Of a stretch of 64,000 nucleotides of DNA, positions 50,892 to 60,090 are shown piece by piece. The position numbers and the translations under genes were made by a program. Origin of the DNA: Streptococcus suis (GTDB lineage: Bacteria > Bacillota > Bacilli > Lactobacillales > Streptococcaceae); contig NZ_JAMWEM010000004.1 of NCBI RefSeq assembly GCF_024509525.1, positions 1 through 64,000 on the forward strand. Reading direction: 5' to 3'. Within the stretch, counting starts at the first letter, position 1. The number at the start of each line of letters is the position of its first letter. Under the pieces are notes generated by a model. That model was given only the letters and a program-made list of their open reading frames with translations. It searched no databases and was not told the origin of the DNA.

Positions 50892-51728
50892 TCATATCAT
50901 CTGGGCAGGTAAATCAATCCCTGCTTGCAAGAGGGCTTCCTGATAGAGCCCGTAAAATTGGTGATAGATTTTCCCTTGCTGACCACTGGTCACAAAGAGA
51001 TTGATGCGGAAAGAGAATTGACCCGCCTGCGTTGTTTGCGGCCCCAGTATGGTCACTCCTTTTACCGCCTCATACTTTGGAAGTTCTTTCGCATTGACTT
51101 CTTCAATAACTTGGTAAACCTTTTCCAAGTCAGCTGTTAGACTTAGCGGTAGATCAATCTGTGCTCGCATATCTCCACGGGATTGGTTGCTAACAACTAA
51201 AATATTCCGGTTAGGAATAAAATGTAGCGTCCCATCAGCATCTCTCACTTGCGTTGTCCGAATCCCTACACTAACAATGGTGCCAGCAATGGTGATTGGC
51301 CCGTTGGTCAAACGAACAACATCTCCTACATCAAATTGGCGCTCTAAGAGGATAAAAAATCCATTGACTAAATCCGATAGGAACCCTTGCGCTCCTAAAC
51401 CGATGACAACTCCGGCAATCCCTGCTCCAGCAAAAAGACTTGATACCGGAAGTCCCAAAATCGCAAGAATACAATAGATTAATAAGAAATACAGAAAGTA
51501 GGAAAGACTGCTCTCAACCAAGCGACTGATTGTTTTCTGACGTCCAATATCTTGTGTGGATATTTTCAAGGAAGGAACTAGAATTTTTTTTACAGATGAA
51601 AGTACTAGTTTCCTCACTACCCAAAAGGCTACAAAGAGAAGGATGAGGGACAAACCTTTATTAAGTAGTTCTGTCAGAATGCTGTCCAGGTTAAACTGAG
51701 ACAGATATTTCTGAAAAAATTGCGTCAT
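50892..51728 (-). CDS. MscS-family mechanosensitive channel
   Basis: 278 residues: three membrane helices (the last, about 75-110, rich in Gly/Ala: FAGAGIAGVVIGLGAQGF lines the pore), then the MscS beta domain (DVVRLTNGPITIAGTIVSVGIRTTQVRD) and C-terminal alpha/beta domain. Releases solutes at low external osmolarity; the small Gram-positive YkuT/MscS type. Confidence 0.9.
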   Translation of the reverse strand: MTQFFQKYLSQFNLDSILTELLNKGLSLILLFVAFWVVRKLVLSSVKKILVPSLKISTQDIGRQKTISRLVESSLSYFLYFLLIYCILAILGLPVSSLFAGAGIAGVVIGLGAQGFLSDLVNGFFILLERQFDVGDVVRLTNGPITIAGTIVSVGIRTTQVRDADGTLHFIPNRNILVVSNQSRGDMRAQIDLPLSLTADLEKVYQVIEEVNAKELPKYEAVKGVTILGPQTTQAGQFSFRINLFVTSGQQGKIYHQFYGLYQEALLQAGIDLPAQMI

Positions 51729-51801
51729 AAAGCTCCTTTCTATTCTCCTATTATACCAAATTTTAGCAAAAGAGGTAGTGTTTCCACTGCCTCCCTATTG
51801 C

Positions 51802-53133
51802 TTATTTTTTGGAAAAATACTGGCGTGTCTCCTTGATAATGATAGGAGAGAGAGCTAGTAAGGCGATCAAGTTGGGTAGGGCCATGAGACCATTTACAAT
51901 ATCGGCAATGGTCCAAATCAAGTCTAGTTTGAGGAAGCCACCAAGGGCTACCATTGCCACAAATAACAGACGATAAGGCAAGATGGATTTGGTACCGAAT
52001 AGAAACTCGATACAGCGTTCACCATAGTAAGACCATCCGAGAATAGTTGTAAAAGCAAAGAGAACTAGGCTTACAGTCAGAGCAATAGCTCCAGGATTCC
52101 CAAAAACAGAAGCAAAGGCTGCCTGAGTCAGAGGAGCACCAGCTAATCCTTCTGTCGTCCACTGACCCGTCACCAAAATCGAAAGCCCTGTCAGACTGCA
52201 GATAATCAGCGTGTCGATAAAGGTACCTGTCATGGAAATCAATCCCTGCTCCACAGGGTTATCCGACTTGGCTGCAGCTGCCGCAATGGGAGCAGAACCC
52301 AGACCTGATTCATTGGAGAAGACTCCGCGAGCAATTCCGCGTTGAATGGCTTCTTTTACCGTTGCCCCTACAAAACCACCCATCGCAGCTGCAGAAGTGA
52401 AGGCAGATTTGAAAACTAAGGCAAGGGTTGGCAAGAGTTGATCCCAATACACAGCCAAGACAGTAATACTTGCTAAGATATACAAAATCGCCATGAAAGG
52501 AACAACTTTGGTCGAAACGTCAGAGATTTTTTCAATCCCACCAAAGATAAAGAAAGCAATTGAAATAGCTGTCACAATGCTGACCAACTGGGGAGCTAAT
52601 CCAAAACTCGTTTCCAAAGAAGCAGTGATGGAATTAACTTGCGAAAAAGTTCCAATCCCCAAAAGAGCAACCAATACACCTGAAATAGCAAAGAAGACTG
52701 CTAGAGGTTTCCATTTTTTGCCCATCCCCAAGGTGATATAGTGCATAGGCCCACCAGCTGCTTGCCCATTGGCATCCTTGGTTCTATATTTGATGGCTAA
52801 AAATCCTTCCGCATACTTGGTTGCCATCCCGAAAAAGGCCGCAACCCACATCCAGAAAAGAGCCCCAGGACCACCTGTAGTAATAGCTGTCGCAACTCCG
52901 ACGATATTTCCTGTACCAACTGTCGCTGCCAAAGCTGTACAAAGTGCCGCAAAGCTGGACACATCCCCTTGACCAGACTGGTCACTGGAGAAAATCAGAC
53001 GAAAAGCCGTCGGCAATTTGCCAATCTGAAATACTCCCAAACGAAGAGTGAGATAAACACCCGTTCCGACCAATAATAACAAGAGGGGCGGTCCCCAAAC
53101 AAGATTGTTGATAGCCTTAAATAGTTCTAACAT
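51802..53133 (-). CDS. Sodium:alanine/glycine symporter (AGCS family)
   Basis: 443 residues, about 11 helices; AGCS signature VGTGNIVGVATAITTGGPGALFWMW and SNESGLGSAPIAAAAAK. AGGAGG precedes the ATG. The upstream glycine riboswitch implies glycine as the relevant cargo. Confidence 0.92.
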   Translation of the reverse strand: MLELFKAINNLVWGPPLLLLLVGTGVYLTLRLGVFQIGKLPTAFRLIFSSDQSGQGDVSSFAALCTALAATVGTGNIVGVATAITTGGPGALFWMWVAAFFGMATKYAEGFLAIKYRTKDANGQAAGGPMHYITLGMGKKWKPLAVFFAISGVLVALLGIGTFSQVNSITASLETSFGLAPQLVSIVTAISIAFFIFGGIEKISDVSTKVVPFMAILYILASITVLAVYWDQLLPTLALVFKSAFTSAAAMGGFVGATVKEAIQRGIARGVFSNESGLGSAPIAAAAAKSDNPVEQGLISMTGTFIDTLIICSLTGLSILVTGQWTTEGLAGAPLTQAAFASVFGNPGAIALTVSLVLFAFTTILGWSYYGERCIEFLFGTKSILPYRLLFVAMVALGGFLKLDLIWTIADIVNGLMALPNLIALLALSPIIIKETRQYFSKK

Positions 53134-53176
53134 AGTTCCTCCTAAGCGTTTCTAATCCGATAAAGCTGCCGGAAAA

Positions 53177-53206
53177 ACAAAAAGAGGCTGAACACTTCAA
53201 CCTCTA
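53177..53206 (-). terminator. Terminator of the glycine riboswitch expression platform
   Basis: AGAGGTTGAA / TTCAGCCTCT stem with TTTTTGTTTTT on the minus strand, between the aptamer and the symporter start. Confidence 0.75.
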
Positions 53207-53239
53207 GAATCAACGTGAAAATATAGAAAAAGCCTATTT

Positions 53240-53350
53240 TTCAACGCTCTGTCCTTTTACCTGAGAGTTTCAGTAGCTCTACTTTTTCAAGCAGGACTAC
53301 CTTGCCCCTTCGGTGCCAAAATGGTCTCTCCAGAGTTCCGTCCATTGAAC
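53240..53350 (-). ncRNA. Glycine riboswitch
   Basis: Minus strand shows the gcvT-type core: GGACGGAACTCTGGAGAGACC-like P1/P3 region, GGCACCGAAGGGGCAAG, and the late CTCTCAGGTAAAAGGACAGAG half. A single aptamer is clear; the sequence upstream (about 53350-53390) does not show a complete second core. A promoter precedes it and a T-run hairpin follows, so it acts on transcription. Confidence 0.9.
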
Positions 53351-53404
53351 AGTCAGTTTCCCTTCTACCCAATATCAACCGGTTATTCAGTTTTATCTAG
53401 TCTT

Positions 53405-53433
53405 ATTTTAATCTAATTTCACGAAAAAATCAA
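53405..53433 (-). promoter_or_regulatory. Promoter of the riboswitch-symporter unit
   Basis: Minus strand TTGATT (53433-53428), 17 bp spacer, TAAAAT (53410-53405). Confidence 0.65.
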
Positions 53434-53445
53434 GAATATTTTCTG

Positions 53446-53550
53446 ATACTCAATGAAAATCAAAAAGTAGCCTAGGAAACGAAGCCGAAGATAGAACTGG
53501 AGTTCATCAAGGTAAGTTGACAACGGATAATTTTGATTTTCGAAGAGTAT
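53446..53550 (-). repeat. RUP-like repeat, copy 3
   Basis: 105 bp from ATACTCAATGAAAATCAAA to TTGATTTTCGAAGAGTAT, inverted relative to copies 1 and 2; ends form an imperfect inverted repeat flanked by TA. It has the core GATAGAACTGGAGTTCATCA, reverse of the GATGAACTTCAGTTC core. Confidence 0.75.
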
Positions 53551-53556
53551 GAATTT

Positions 53557-54189
53557 TTACAAGTCTTCCATTTTTATGATAAGGTCTGCTCGCTCCCAAA
53601 TCAAAGGATTATGGGTCGCAATCACAATTAGCCGATCTGGGCTCTTCAAGGATAACAAAATATCCATAATTTCTTGAGAGCTCTTAGGATCTAAGGCAGC
53701 CGTCGGCTCATCTGCTAAAATCAATGGAGGATTTTTCAGGATGACTTTAGCAAGAGCTACCCGCTGGGCTTCTCCTCCTGAGAGTTCATAGATAGGCTGG
53801 AACAGGCTCAGATAAGACAGACCAACTGCATCAAGTGCCGCTTCTTGCCTCGATTTCCTTTCATCTTTGGACAATTTCTGACCAATCAGTCCCAAATCCA
53901 GATTTTCTCTGATTGTCTGACTTTCTAAAAGACCAAAATTCTGAAAGAGATAGCCTAATTCCTCCCTAAAAAAGAGATGAGACTTCAACTTTTTCAAATC
54001 CTTTCCCTTGTAGAGAATGTCACCTGCATCATAGGACTCCAACTTGGCTAAAATATTCAGCAAGGTCGTTTTTCCACTACCACTGGCACCTATCAAGGCA
54101 TAGACCTTTCCAGCCTGCAAGTCTAGCGTTACATCAGAAAACAAGCTGCGCTTCCCAAATTTCTTTTGAATTGATTGGATAGAAAACAT
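53557..54189 (-). CDS. ABC ATP-binding protein, lactococcin-972 exporter type
   Basis: 210 residues: Walker A GASGSGKTT, signature LSGGEAQRVALA, Walker B LILADEPTAALD, switch THN. LolD/MacB-like size and the gene pair with a DUF1430 protein match the bacteriocin-type (lactococcin 972) exporter family. One bp after the DUF1430 gene. No bacteriocin gene is next to it here. Confidence 0.82.
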   Translation of the reverse strand: MFSIQSIQKKFGKRSLFSDVTLDLQAGKVYALIGASGSGKTTLLNILAKLESYDAGDILYKGKDLKKLKSHLFFREELGYLFQNFGLLESQTIRENLDLGLIGQKLSKDERKSRQEAALDAVGLSYLSLFQPIYELSGGEAQRVALAKVILKNPPLILADEPTAALDPKSSQEIMDILLSLKSPDRLIVIATHNPLIWERADLIIKMEDL

Positions 54190-54190
54190 A

Positions 54191-56176
54191 CTAGGCTCCT
54201 TTCAAAATACGGATATTCCAAGCTCCTTCTTTTCTTGTCTGCCACCTCAATAAGTAAAGGGCATTGATTATAAACAAGACAAAACTGATACTACTTATGA
54301 ATATGTGACCTGTTACTACTACGCTCGCTCCCAAGGCTAATAAAAGGGCCAGTAGCTGAACCGTTAGGTATTTCTGATGAATGCCCAAAAAATCCATCCC
54401 TGCAATTTCCTTGATGCAAATCTCACGTTTAAATTCTTCAAAGTATAGAAGATTCATGGTATTAAACAGGACAATTGATGTCACAATCCCTAAAATGGCA
54501 CCCATAGATGTTGAAATGGTCTCTATCCGAATACGATCTAAAAGTTCCGTAAAGAGGGAAGAACTACTTTTCACTTCATTGACAAACTGAAACAGATTTC
54601 TTGCCTTCAATTCGCGCAAAAGTTTATCTCTATTTTTAAATAAGATACTGCTATCTACTTCATTCAACCAAAAGTCAGCAGATTCTTTTCCCAGACTTGA
54701 CGGTGCCAGCACAACTAAAATAGGGTCTGTCAGGTATTGCACATGTTGACCAGAACGATGATTGTAGATAAACTGCTTCTGCCCATCTTTTAAATAGGCA
54801 ACTTTTCCCTTAATAGTAGCTGAGCGTGCTTGATTAGCAGGTCTAACCATACGATTGATATAATCTTGGTAAAGATGGAGATAAGTATCGCTTTCAGGGC
54901 GCAATTTTTCAGGCAACAGAAGTTGAAATTCTCCTTCTTGTAAAGGGAGCGCTACTTCTCCTTCTGCTAAGTCTACATCCTGTATCTGCAAATAATTTGG
55001 ACTAACGTAGAGGGTGTTTCCTGCTGGATGGTAGCTGTCAAGGCGTGTCCCATCTTCCAGTTGGGAGCCCATTATATAGGCATTCAAATTACTTTTGACA
55101 AAGAGCGCGCCGTCTTCCTCCAAAGCTTGCCTTAGTAAAGGATACCAATTTTCAGGCGAATTTAGTCCTGAGCGACCATCCGCAGAAATATTCCAAGCTA
55201 AACTATAGTAATCCCCTTCATTCTCCCACTGCTGGGCACCTGCTTGATATTCCTGCCAAATCCCTGAATAATAGACGGTTTGAGCCACCCCAAATGACAC
55301 CACCAGTAGAGCCAGCATTTGTCCCATAACCATAATGGTCAGGATCCCTTGCAGGGGCATCTTCCCTTTTAACAAGGGTAAAAAGTGATAGGTTCGAATG
55401 GCCAAGGTAAATGTAGCAGCGAAAAAAAGGACAATCAAACCAAGCAAGAAATGATAGCCCACTAGAGCTGCGACCAGATAGTAGACAGAATAGCCATCTA
55501 ATCCAATGAGGTAGGCCAGTCCAACTGCTGGAAGAACCGCAAATGGGATAGTTAGAGCTATCTCTTTCGCATTTTCCTGTAGAGATAGTAGAAATAAATG
55601 CCAGCGTGAATCTCCTGCAATCAAACGGATACCTGCTGTACGCAACTGCCTTACATTGGCAATCACGACCAAAGCCATATAGGTAATGAGAAAGACCAGT
55701 ATGGCTAAGAATTGACCACCTTGTGTCAGAAATGCGAGTAAAGTAGCAATAGTCGAAGGCTTCCGAATCTGAACTTCATCAAATCCAAGCGAAACAAGAA
55801 GAGACCGAAGCTCCTCTACCGTCGCTTTCCCTTGGAAAATAAAATACTTGGTTAAAAGTGCAGACTCCACTTTTTCTGATGCCTGAAATTCCTCTAGTCC
55901 TCTTGGTAGGGGAGTTTGACTAAAATTATCATAGGAAAAGGTACGTCCGCCTGATGTACTTGGCTCAATCACTCGTCTGGCAATGATACTATCCGTCTGT
56001 TGAGAATAGTCCTCTAATCGCTGTCGTACATCTGAGTAAGTCACGTCCTCAGATACCGACAAGGTAGTCACAGAAGGATAATAATGAACTAGCATAGTCT
56101 CCTTTTGGCTAACCCCCAACCAGATCATAAAGACAGCTAGAATGATAGTCGATACAAGCACAAATTTTCCTTTCAT
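54191..56176 (-). CDS. Bacteriocin-associated DUF1430 membrane protein
   Basis: 661 residues from the ATG at 56176 (AGGTGATT upstream; GTG starts 9 bp further up are possible). Topology: N-terminal helix, extracellular domain (about 30-150), three to four helices (about 155-300), large extracellular domain (about 300-550), then three C-terminal helices. This FtsX-like double arrangement is the seven-helix 'bacteriocin immunity/export' class. With the ATPase it should form an exporter or immunity pump; the cargo is missing. Confidence 0.82.
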   Translation of the reverse strand: MKGKFVLVSTIILAVFMIWLGVSQKETMLVHYYPSVTTLSVSEDVTYSDVRQRLEDYSQQTDSIIARRVIEPSTSGGRTFSYDNFSQTPLPRGLEEFQASEKVESALLTKYFIFQGKATVEELRSLLVSLGFDEVQIRKPSTIATLLAFLTQGGQFLAILVFLITYMALVVIANVRQLRTAGIRLIAGDSRWHLFLLSLQENAKEIALTIPFAVLPAVGLAYLIGLDGYSVYYLVAALVGYHFLLGLIVLFFAATFTLAIRTYHFLPLLKGKMPLQGILTIMVMGQMLALLVVSFGVAQTVYYSGIWQEYQAGAQQWENEGDYYSLAWNISADGRSGLNSPENWYPLLRQALEEDGALFVKSNLNAYIMGSQLEDGTRLDSYHPAGNTLYVSPNYLQIQDVDLAEGEVALPLQEGEFQLLLPEKLRPESDTYLHLYQDYINRMVRPANQARSATIKGKVAYLKDGQKQFIYNHRSGQHVQYLTDPILVVLAPSSLGKESADFWLNEVDSSILFKNRDKLLRELKARNLFQFVNEVKSSSSLFTELLDRIRIETISTSMGAILGIVTSIVLFNTMNLLYFEEFKREICIKEIAGMDFLGIHQKYLTVQLLALLLALGASVVVTGHIFISSISFVLFIINALYLLRWQTRKEGAWNIRILKGA

Positions 56177-56373
56177 CACAATCACCTGTCTTCCTATTCT
56201 CTAAAATGCAAGAAATAGGCTAGGAAAAAATTCCAATGTCTCTGCTAAGAGTTCGCTTTAATATCTCAGCGAACTGGTTGATTGACAGCAAAATAGCCAC
56301 TTCTTAAACTAGAATATTATCTATGTATAAATCATTATATCAAAATTATATGTTTAAACATACTATTTCGACA

Positions 56374-56401
56374 CAAAAAGCCTATTCTTTGCGAATAGAC
56401 T
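56374..56401 (-). terminator. msrAB terminator
   Basis: AGTCTATTC / GAATAGGCT stem (one mismatch), TTTTTG on the minus strand, 17 bp after the msrAB stop. Confidence 0.8.
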
Positions 56402-56417
56402 TTCTGCGTTCCTAAAT

Positions 56418-57356
56418 TTATTTAAGCAAATCCAAAAACAGGCCATATCCTGCTTCTCCCATTTCTTCTCTCGGTATGAAACGAAGGGCTGCTGAATTGA
56501 TACAGTAACGTAATCCACCCTTGTCACGCGGTCCGTCATCAAAGACATGACCCAGATGAGCATGCCCAGCCCGACTGCGAACTTCAATACGGTTCATGCC
56601 GTGAGAAATGTCTTGAAAATAGGTAGCGACTTCCTTGCTGATAGGCTTGGTAAAGGAGGGCCAGCCACAACCTGAGTCAAACTTGTCTGTGGAGAGAAAG
56701 AGCGGCTCACCAGTCGTAATATCGACGTAGATGCCAGCTTGGTCGCTATTCCAAAACTCATTTTCGAAGGGTCTTTCCGTCGCAGCTTCTTGAGTGACTT
56801 GATACTGGAGGTCGGTCAAGCTGTCTTTTAAGACTTGCTGGTCTGGCTTTTGGTAGTCTGCAACATCAATCAGAGGGATTTTTGCCTGCCCAAGATCGAT
56901 ATGGCAGTACCCTTGGGGATTTTTCTTGAGATAATCCTGATGATAGTCTTCGGCGGGGATGTAATGCGCGAGGGGCTCCACTTCAACGGCTAGGGGGCGT
57001 CCGCCAAAAAGGCTAGCCTGCTCCGTCATGACCTGCTCAATGGTCGGCAAATCAGCCTCATCTGTGTAATAAATACCCGTCCGATACTGACGACCCTTAT
57101 CGGGCCCTTGCTGATTGACTGAAAGGGGATCGATGACGCGGAAGTAATAGAGGAGAATCTCCCGCAGACTGATACGAGTCTCATCATAAGCTAGATAGAC
57201 TGTTTCGGCGTGGTCGGTTTGCTTGAGGAGCTGGTAGTTTGTGGTTTCTACCTGCCCATTGGCATAGCCAACGCTGGTGTCAAGAATACCATCGATCTGG
57301 GAAAAGTAGCCTTCCATCCCCCAGAAACAACCGCCTGCAAGGTAAATCTCTTTCAT
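56418..57356 (-). CDS. msrAB: Fused peptide methionine sulfoxide reductase MsrA-MsrB
   Basis: Repairs both stereoisomers of oxidised methionine. 312 residues: MsrA domain first (GGCFWG, Cys10), MsrB second with GCGWPSF and catalytic Cys in [11 protein letters not shown]. No signal peptide, so the cytosolic fused form. Confidence 0.94.
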   Translation of the reverse strand: MKEIYLAGGCFWGMEGYFSQIDGILDTSVGYANGQVETTNYQLLKQTDHAETVYLAYDETRISLREILLYYFRVIDPLSVNQQGPDKGRQYRTGIYYTDEADLPTIEQVMTEQASLFGGRPLAVEVEPLAHYIPAEDYHQDYLKKNPQGYCHIDLGQAKIPLIDVADYQKPDQQVLKDSLTDLQYQVTQEAATERPFENEFWNSDQAGIYVDITTGEPLFLSTDKFDSGCGWPSFTKPISKEVATYFQDISHGMNRIEVRSRAGHAHLGHVFDDGPRDKGGLRYCINSAALRFIPREEMGEAGYGLFLDLLK

Positions 57357-57416
57357 GTTTGTCTCCTCCTATATCATCTAATCTATTCTTAAAAGTAGGA
57401 CGCATATTTCTCCCGC

Positions 57417-58451
57417 CTACTCTATCTCATCTTGAATTTCTTCATTTTTTGTATCTGTGTTGGACAACTTTTGCTCAATGTACTGGTCAATATACTGGTA
57501 AACCTCCTTAGCATCCGCCTGTGATAAACTAGCAACCTGGTTGACTTTGACCGTCAATTTTTCCAATCCGTATTCTGACTTTTCCTTGACTAATTTTTCC
57601 AATTCTTGTTCGGTCAGTTCTTGTCCGACAATGGTAATCTCCAACTGGTTTTTAGTTTTGCTATAGGTGCGGCTGAGGACTGTATAGGAAGCAAAACTCT
57701 CACTAACATATTGGTTCATGGCATCCTTGCGAGCATAATCTAAGACCAGATTTCCTGCGGAAAGCAGACTCGGAATGGTCAAGGCAAGGACAAGAGCCGT
57801 CATACCATATCTCAATTTTGGATTCAAGTCACTCAATTCAACTGCCTTGGTCCGTCGCATCATAAAGCGGGAGCCTAAAAAGGTGGTCAACATGATGAAG
57901 ATACAGTTGATCAAAAAGAGGTAGAGGGCTCCAAAGAAGTACTGGGTATTACCATGAGCCAAGCCAAAACCTGATGTACAAATAGGAGGCATGAGGGCTG
58001 TCGCAATGGCAACACCGGGCACAATATTATTGGCCTCTTTTTTCCGACTGCCAATCACTCCAGCAATTCCGCCAGCAATGGCAATAATAATATCCCAGAC
58101 TGTCGGCGAAATTCTAGCAGTCAACTCTGTACTGGCTACTGTAATCGGCGAAAGATAGAAATAAATGCTAGATACCAGCAAGCTAATGACAACCTCGACA
58201 GCTAGCAACTTCAATGCCTTCTTCATCAAGGCAAGATCATAAATGGCCAAGCCCAAACCGAGCCCAACAATCGGTGTCATCAAGGGGGAAATCAGCATAG
58301 CTCCGATAATAACAGCCGTGGCATTCATATTTAAGCCAACAGAAGCAATAAAAATCGCACACATTAGGATAACCATATCACGAGTCTGTAAATCCAACTC
58401 TGCAAACAACTTATCCCGGTATTCCATGGTTGCAAAATACTTGTTTTTCAT
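57417..58451 (-). CDS. DUF389/TIGR00341-family membrane protein
   Basis: 344 residues from the ATG at 58451 (a GTG 9 bp upstream is an alternative start). Six or more helices with the DUF389 core (LNMNATAVIIGAMLISPLMTPIVGLGLGLA; ATALMPPICTSGFG), then a C-terminal soluble part (about 235-344). The function of the family is not established; transport has been suggested. Confidence 0.82.
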   Translation of the reverse strand: MKNKYFATMEYRDKLFAELDLQTRDMVILMCAIFIASVGLNMNATAVIIGAMLISPLMTPIVGLGLGLAIYDLALMKKALKLLAVEVVISLLVSSIYFYLSPITVASTELTARISPTVWDIIIAIAGGIAGVIGSRKKEANNIVPGVAIATALMPPICTSGFGLAHGNTQYFFGALYLFLINCIFIMLTTFLGSRFMMRRTKAVELSDLNPKLRYGMTALVLALTIPSLLSAGNLVLDYARKDAMNQYVSESFASYTVLSRTYSKTKNQLEITIVGQELTEQELEKLVKEKSEYGLEKLTVKVNQVASLSQADAKEVYQYIDQYIEQKLSNTDTKNEEIQDEIE

Positions 58452-58523
58452 AAGCTCCACTCTCAGATTTTTTCAAGTTAGTTTCATTATACCACAGGCT
58501 TGACTATTCTGTTTTTTTAGGCA

Positions 58524-58550
58524 AACAAAAAGGACTGCTCTCAGTCCTCT
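58524..58550 (-). terminator. trxA terminator
   Basis: AGGACTG / CAGTCCT stem with TTTTTGTTTGC on the minus strand, right after the trxA stop. Confidence 0.8.
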
Positions 58551-58554
58551 CTAG

Positions 58555-58869
58555 CTAGGCAATTTCTGCCAAGATCGCTTTAATTTGGTCTTTTGTATGC
58601 ACGCCTGCTACCTGCTTGACCACTTGTCCATCTTTTTTGAACAAGAGGGTTGGGATAGACATGATGCCGAATTGACGGGCTGTATTTGGGTTTTCATCAA
58701 CATCCATCTTGTAAATACGCAATTCATCTTCGTCCACTTCACCATCTAATTGTTCCAAGATTGGTGCTTGCATACGACAAGGACCACACCATGGTGCCCA
58801 AAAGTCAACAAGGACTACACCTTCTTGTGTTTCAACTTCAAAGTTTGCATCTGTAATAACTTGAACCAT
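58555..58869 (-). CDS. trxA: Thioredoxin
   Basis: 104 residues from the ATG at 58869, preceded by GGAGAAAATT; the frame extends upstream to 58962 without support. Active site WCGPC (Cys28, Cys31), cis-proline in SIPTL. General cytosolic disulfide reductant. Monocistronic. Confidence 0.95.
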   Translation of the reverse strand: MVQVITDANFEVETQEGVVLVDFWAPWCGPCRMQAPILEQLDGEVDEDELRIYKMDVDENPNTARQFGIMSIPTLLFKKDGQVVKQVAGVHTKDQIKAILAEIA

Positions 58870-59186
58870 AATTTTCTCCGTTTCTGTTTTTAGTAGTAAT
58901 ATTCTACACCAAATGAAGAGAGAATGCGAATATTTGCTACGGAAGAGGTATTGAATAGACATACTTTAGAAATCTTAATTTAAAAAGCAGATTGATCAAG
59001 TTAAACAAGACCGCAGGGAGCAAGCGTGAAACGGAAAATGGTTCTTCCTGTCAAATCCAGTTGTAGCAACGGGACAAGGTGACGGAGTAGGTGCTACGAG
59101 AAGAAGGAGAAGGAGAAGATAGATAGGACGAGAAAAGAATGACCTGAAAAGGTGGGTTCTTCAAGCCAAACTAGAACGCAAGAAAC
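58870..59186 (-). other. Gap between trxA and the GNAT gene
   Basis: No convincing gene. It holds the trxA upstream region and, at about 59000-59160, a purine-rich stretch on the plus strand (GAGAAGAAGGAGAAGG...), with a hairpin AAGAATGACCT / AGGTGGGTTCTT around a GAAA loop (about 59133-59162). I see no match to a known RNA motif. Confidence 0.45.
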
Positions 59187-59831
59187 CTAGACCAAATCCA
59201 CCACATAGGTCAGTTCTTGATAGACTTCTTCGATGTCAAACAATTCTAAATCTGCTGGGTCTGTCACGACATAGACACCTTCACGGAGATAGTAGGGTGC
59301 TGGCTGACCTGTTTCATCTGTAAAGGCCAATTTGGCATTGGGAAGATCGACACCGAAACGGATATAGGGTGTGTCTTTGGGGGCACCGATGACTAGGTAA
59401 TCCGAACAAATTAACTGCCCGCCCCATTTCTGATACAAATGGTTGGCGACATCTCCATCTCGGGTAAAAATGGCTAATTTTTCTACTCCAGCGTCTTTCA
59501 ATGCCTGCTCTGCTTTTTCATAAAGGGCCTGAGCAATCCCCTGTCCCTGATAATCAGGGTGGACAGCGAGGTTGGTTAGGTAGGCGGTCCGCTGGCTGGG
59601 AGCATAGAGATAGGTCTGGCTGTTTTCCTGACTGTAAATATCGATGTCAATCAAGCCGACAATTTGGTTGTCGATTTCAGCCACCAGTTCAATCCTCTTG
59701 TCGTAAATGTCTGTCAGCAGGGCTGGCTTTTCCGTCTCTCTATCGTCAAAAAATGGGGAAAAGAGATAGCTGAGTGCCTTGCAATAGACCCAGCCCTTCT
59801 CATCACTGGTTTTGTAGTCTCTGATAATCAT
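59187..59831 (-). CDS. GNAT-family acetyltransferase
   Basis: 214 residues. Acetyl-CoA site motif HPDYQGQGIAQALYEKAE in the N-terminal GNAT domain (about 1-150), plus a C-terminal beta extension of about 60 residues. GAGGAGG precedes the ATG. Substrate unknown. Confidence 0.82.
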   Translation of the reverse strand: MIIRDYKTSDEKGWVYCKALSYLFSPFFDDRETEKPALLTDIYDKRIELVAEIDNQIVGLIDIDIYSQENSQTYLYAPSQRTAYLTNLAVHPDYQGQGIAQALYEKAEQALKDAGVEKLAIFTRDGDVANHLYQKWGGQLICSDYLVIGAPKDTPYIRFGVDLPNAKLAFTDETGQPAPYYLREGVYVVTDPADLELFDIEEVYQELTYVVDLV

Positions 59832-59882
59832 AGATACCTCCTCACTCTATTTTACTATTTTTTTAGGTTTGCAACTGTATTC

Positions 59883-59912
59883 AAAAAACACCTTTGGATA
59901 GCCAGAGGTGCT
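59883..59912 (-). terminator. Terminator of the bacteriocin-type operon
   Basis: CACCTCTGG / CCAAAGGTG stem (one mismatch) followed by TTTTTTG on the minus strand, 17 bp after the double-glycine peptide gene. Confidence 0.8.
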
Positions 59913-59928
59913 TTACTCATTTAACAGC

Positions 59929-60075
59929 CTACATGATTTCCGCAGGTGGCTGCACAGGGCGTGGTTTAGGAATTTCCCGCCCTGGTCCCTTGACTGCCAT
60001 CGGAAGACCGATGAGACTAGATAATTGCCCACCGCCTATGATGCTCACGAGCTGAACCTTGGATAATTCTTTCAT
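59929..60075 (-). CDS. Double-glycine leader peptide (bacteriocin- or signal-like)
   Basis: 48 codons, below usual gene-finder limits, but with AAAGGAG 8 bp before the ATG and a terminator after it. The first 15 residues fit the class II leader rule: L at -12, S at -11, Q at -8, L at -7, I at -4, G-G at -2/-1. The predicted mature peptide is 33 residues: a short hydrophobic part (LSSLIGLP) and a proline-rich basic tail (KPRPVQPP). No cysteines, no GxxxG pair, so it is neither pediocin-like nor a classic two-peptide bacteriocin. Last gene of the operon behind the thioredoxin-like and CPBP genes, 15 bp after the latter. Not recognised by name. Confidence 0.72.
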   Translation of the reverse strand: MKELSKVQLVSIIGGGQLSSLIGLPMAVKGPGREIPKPRPVQPPAEIM

Positions 60076-60090
60076 AGCCAACTCTCCTTT

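Noticed and set aside
56186-56417. Lactococcin-972-like precursor upstream of the DUF1430 gene
   Set aside because: No frame of adequate length with a signal peptide exists in the 230 bp; only the msrAB terminator and A/T-rich DNA.
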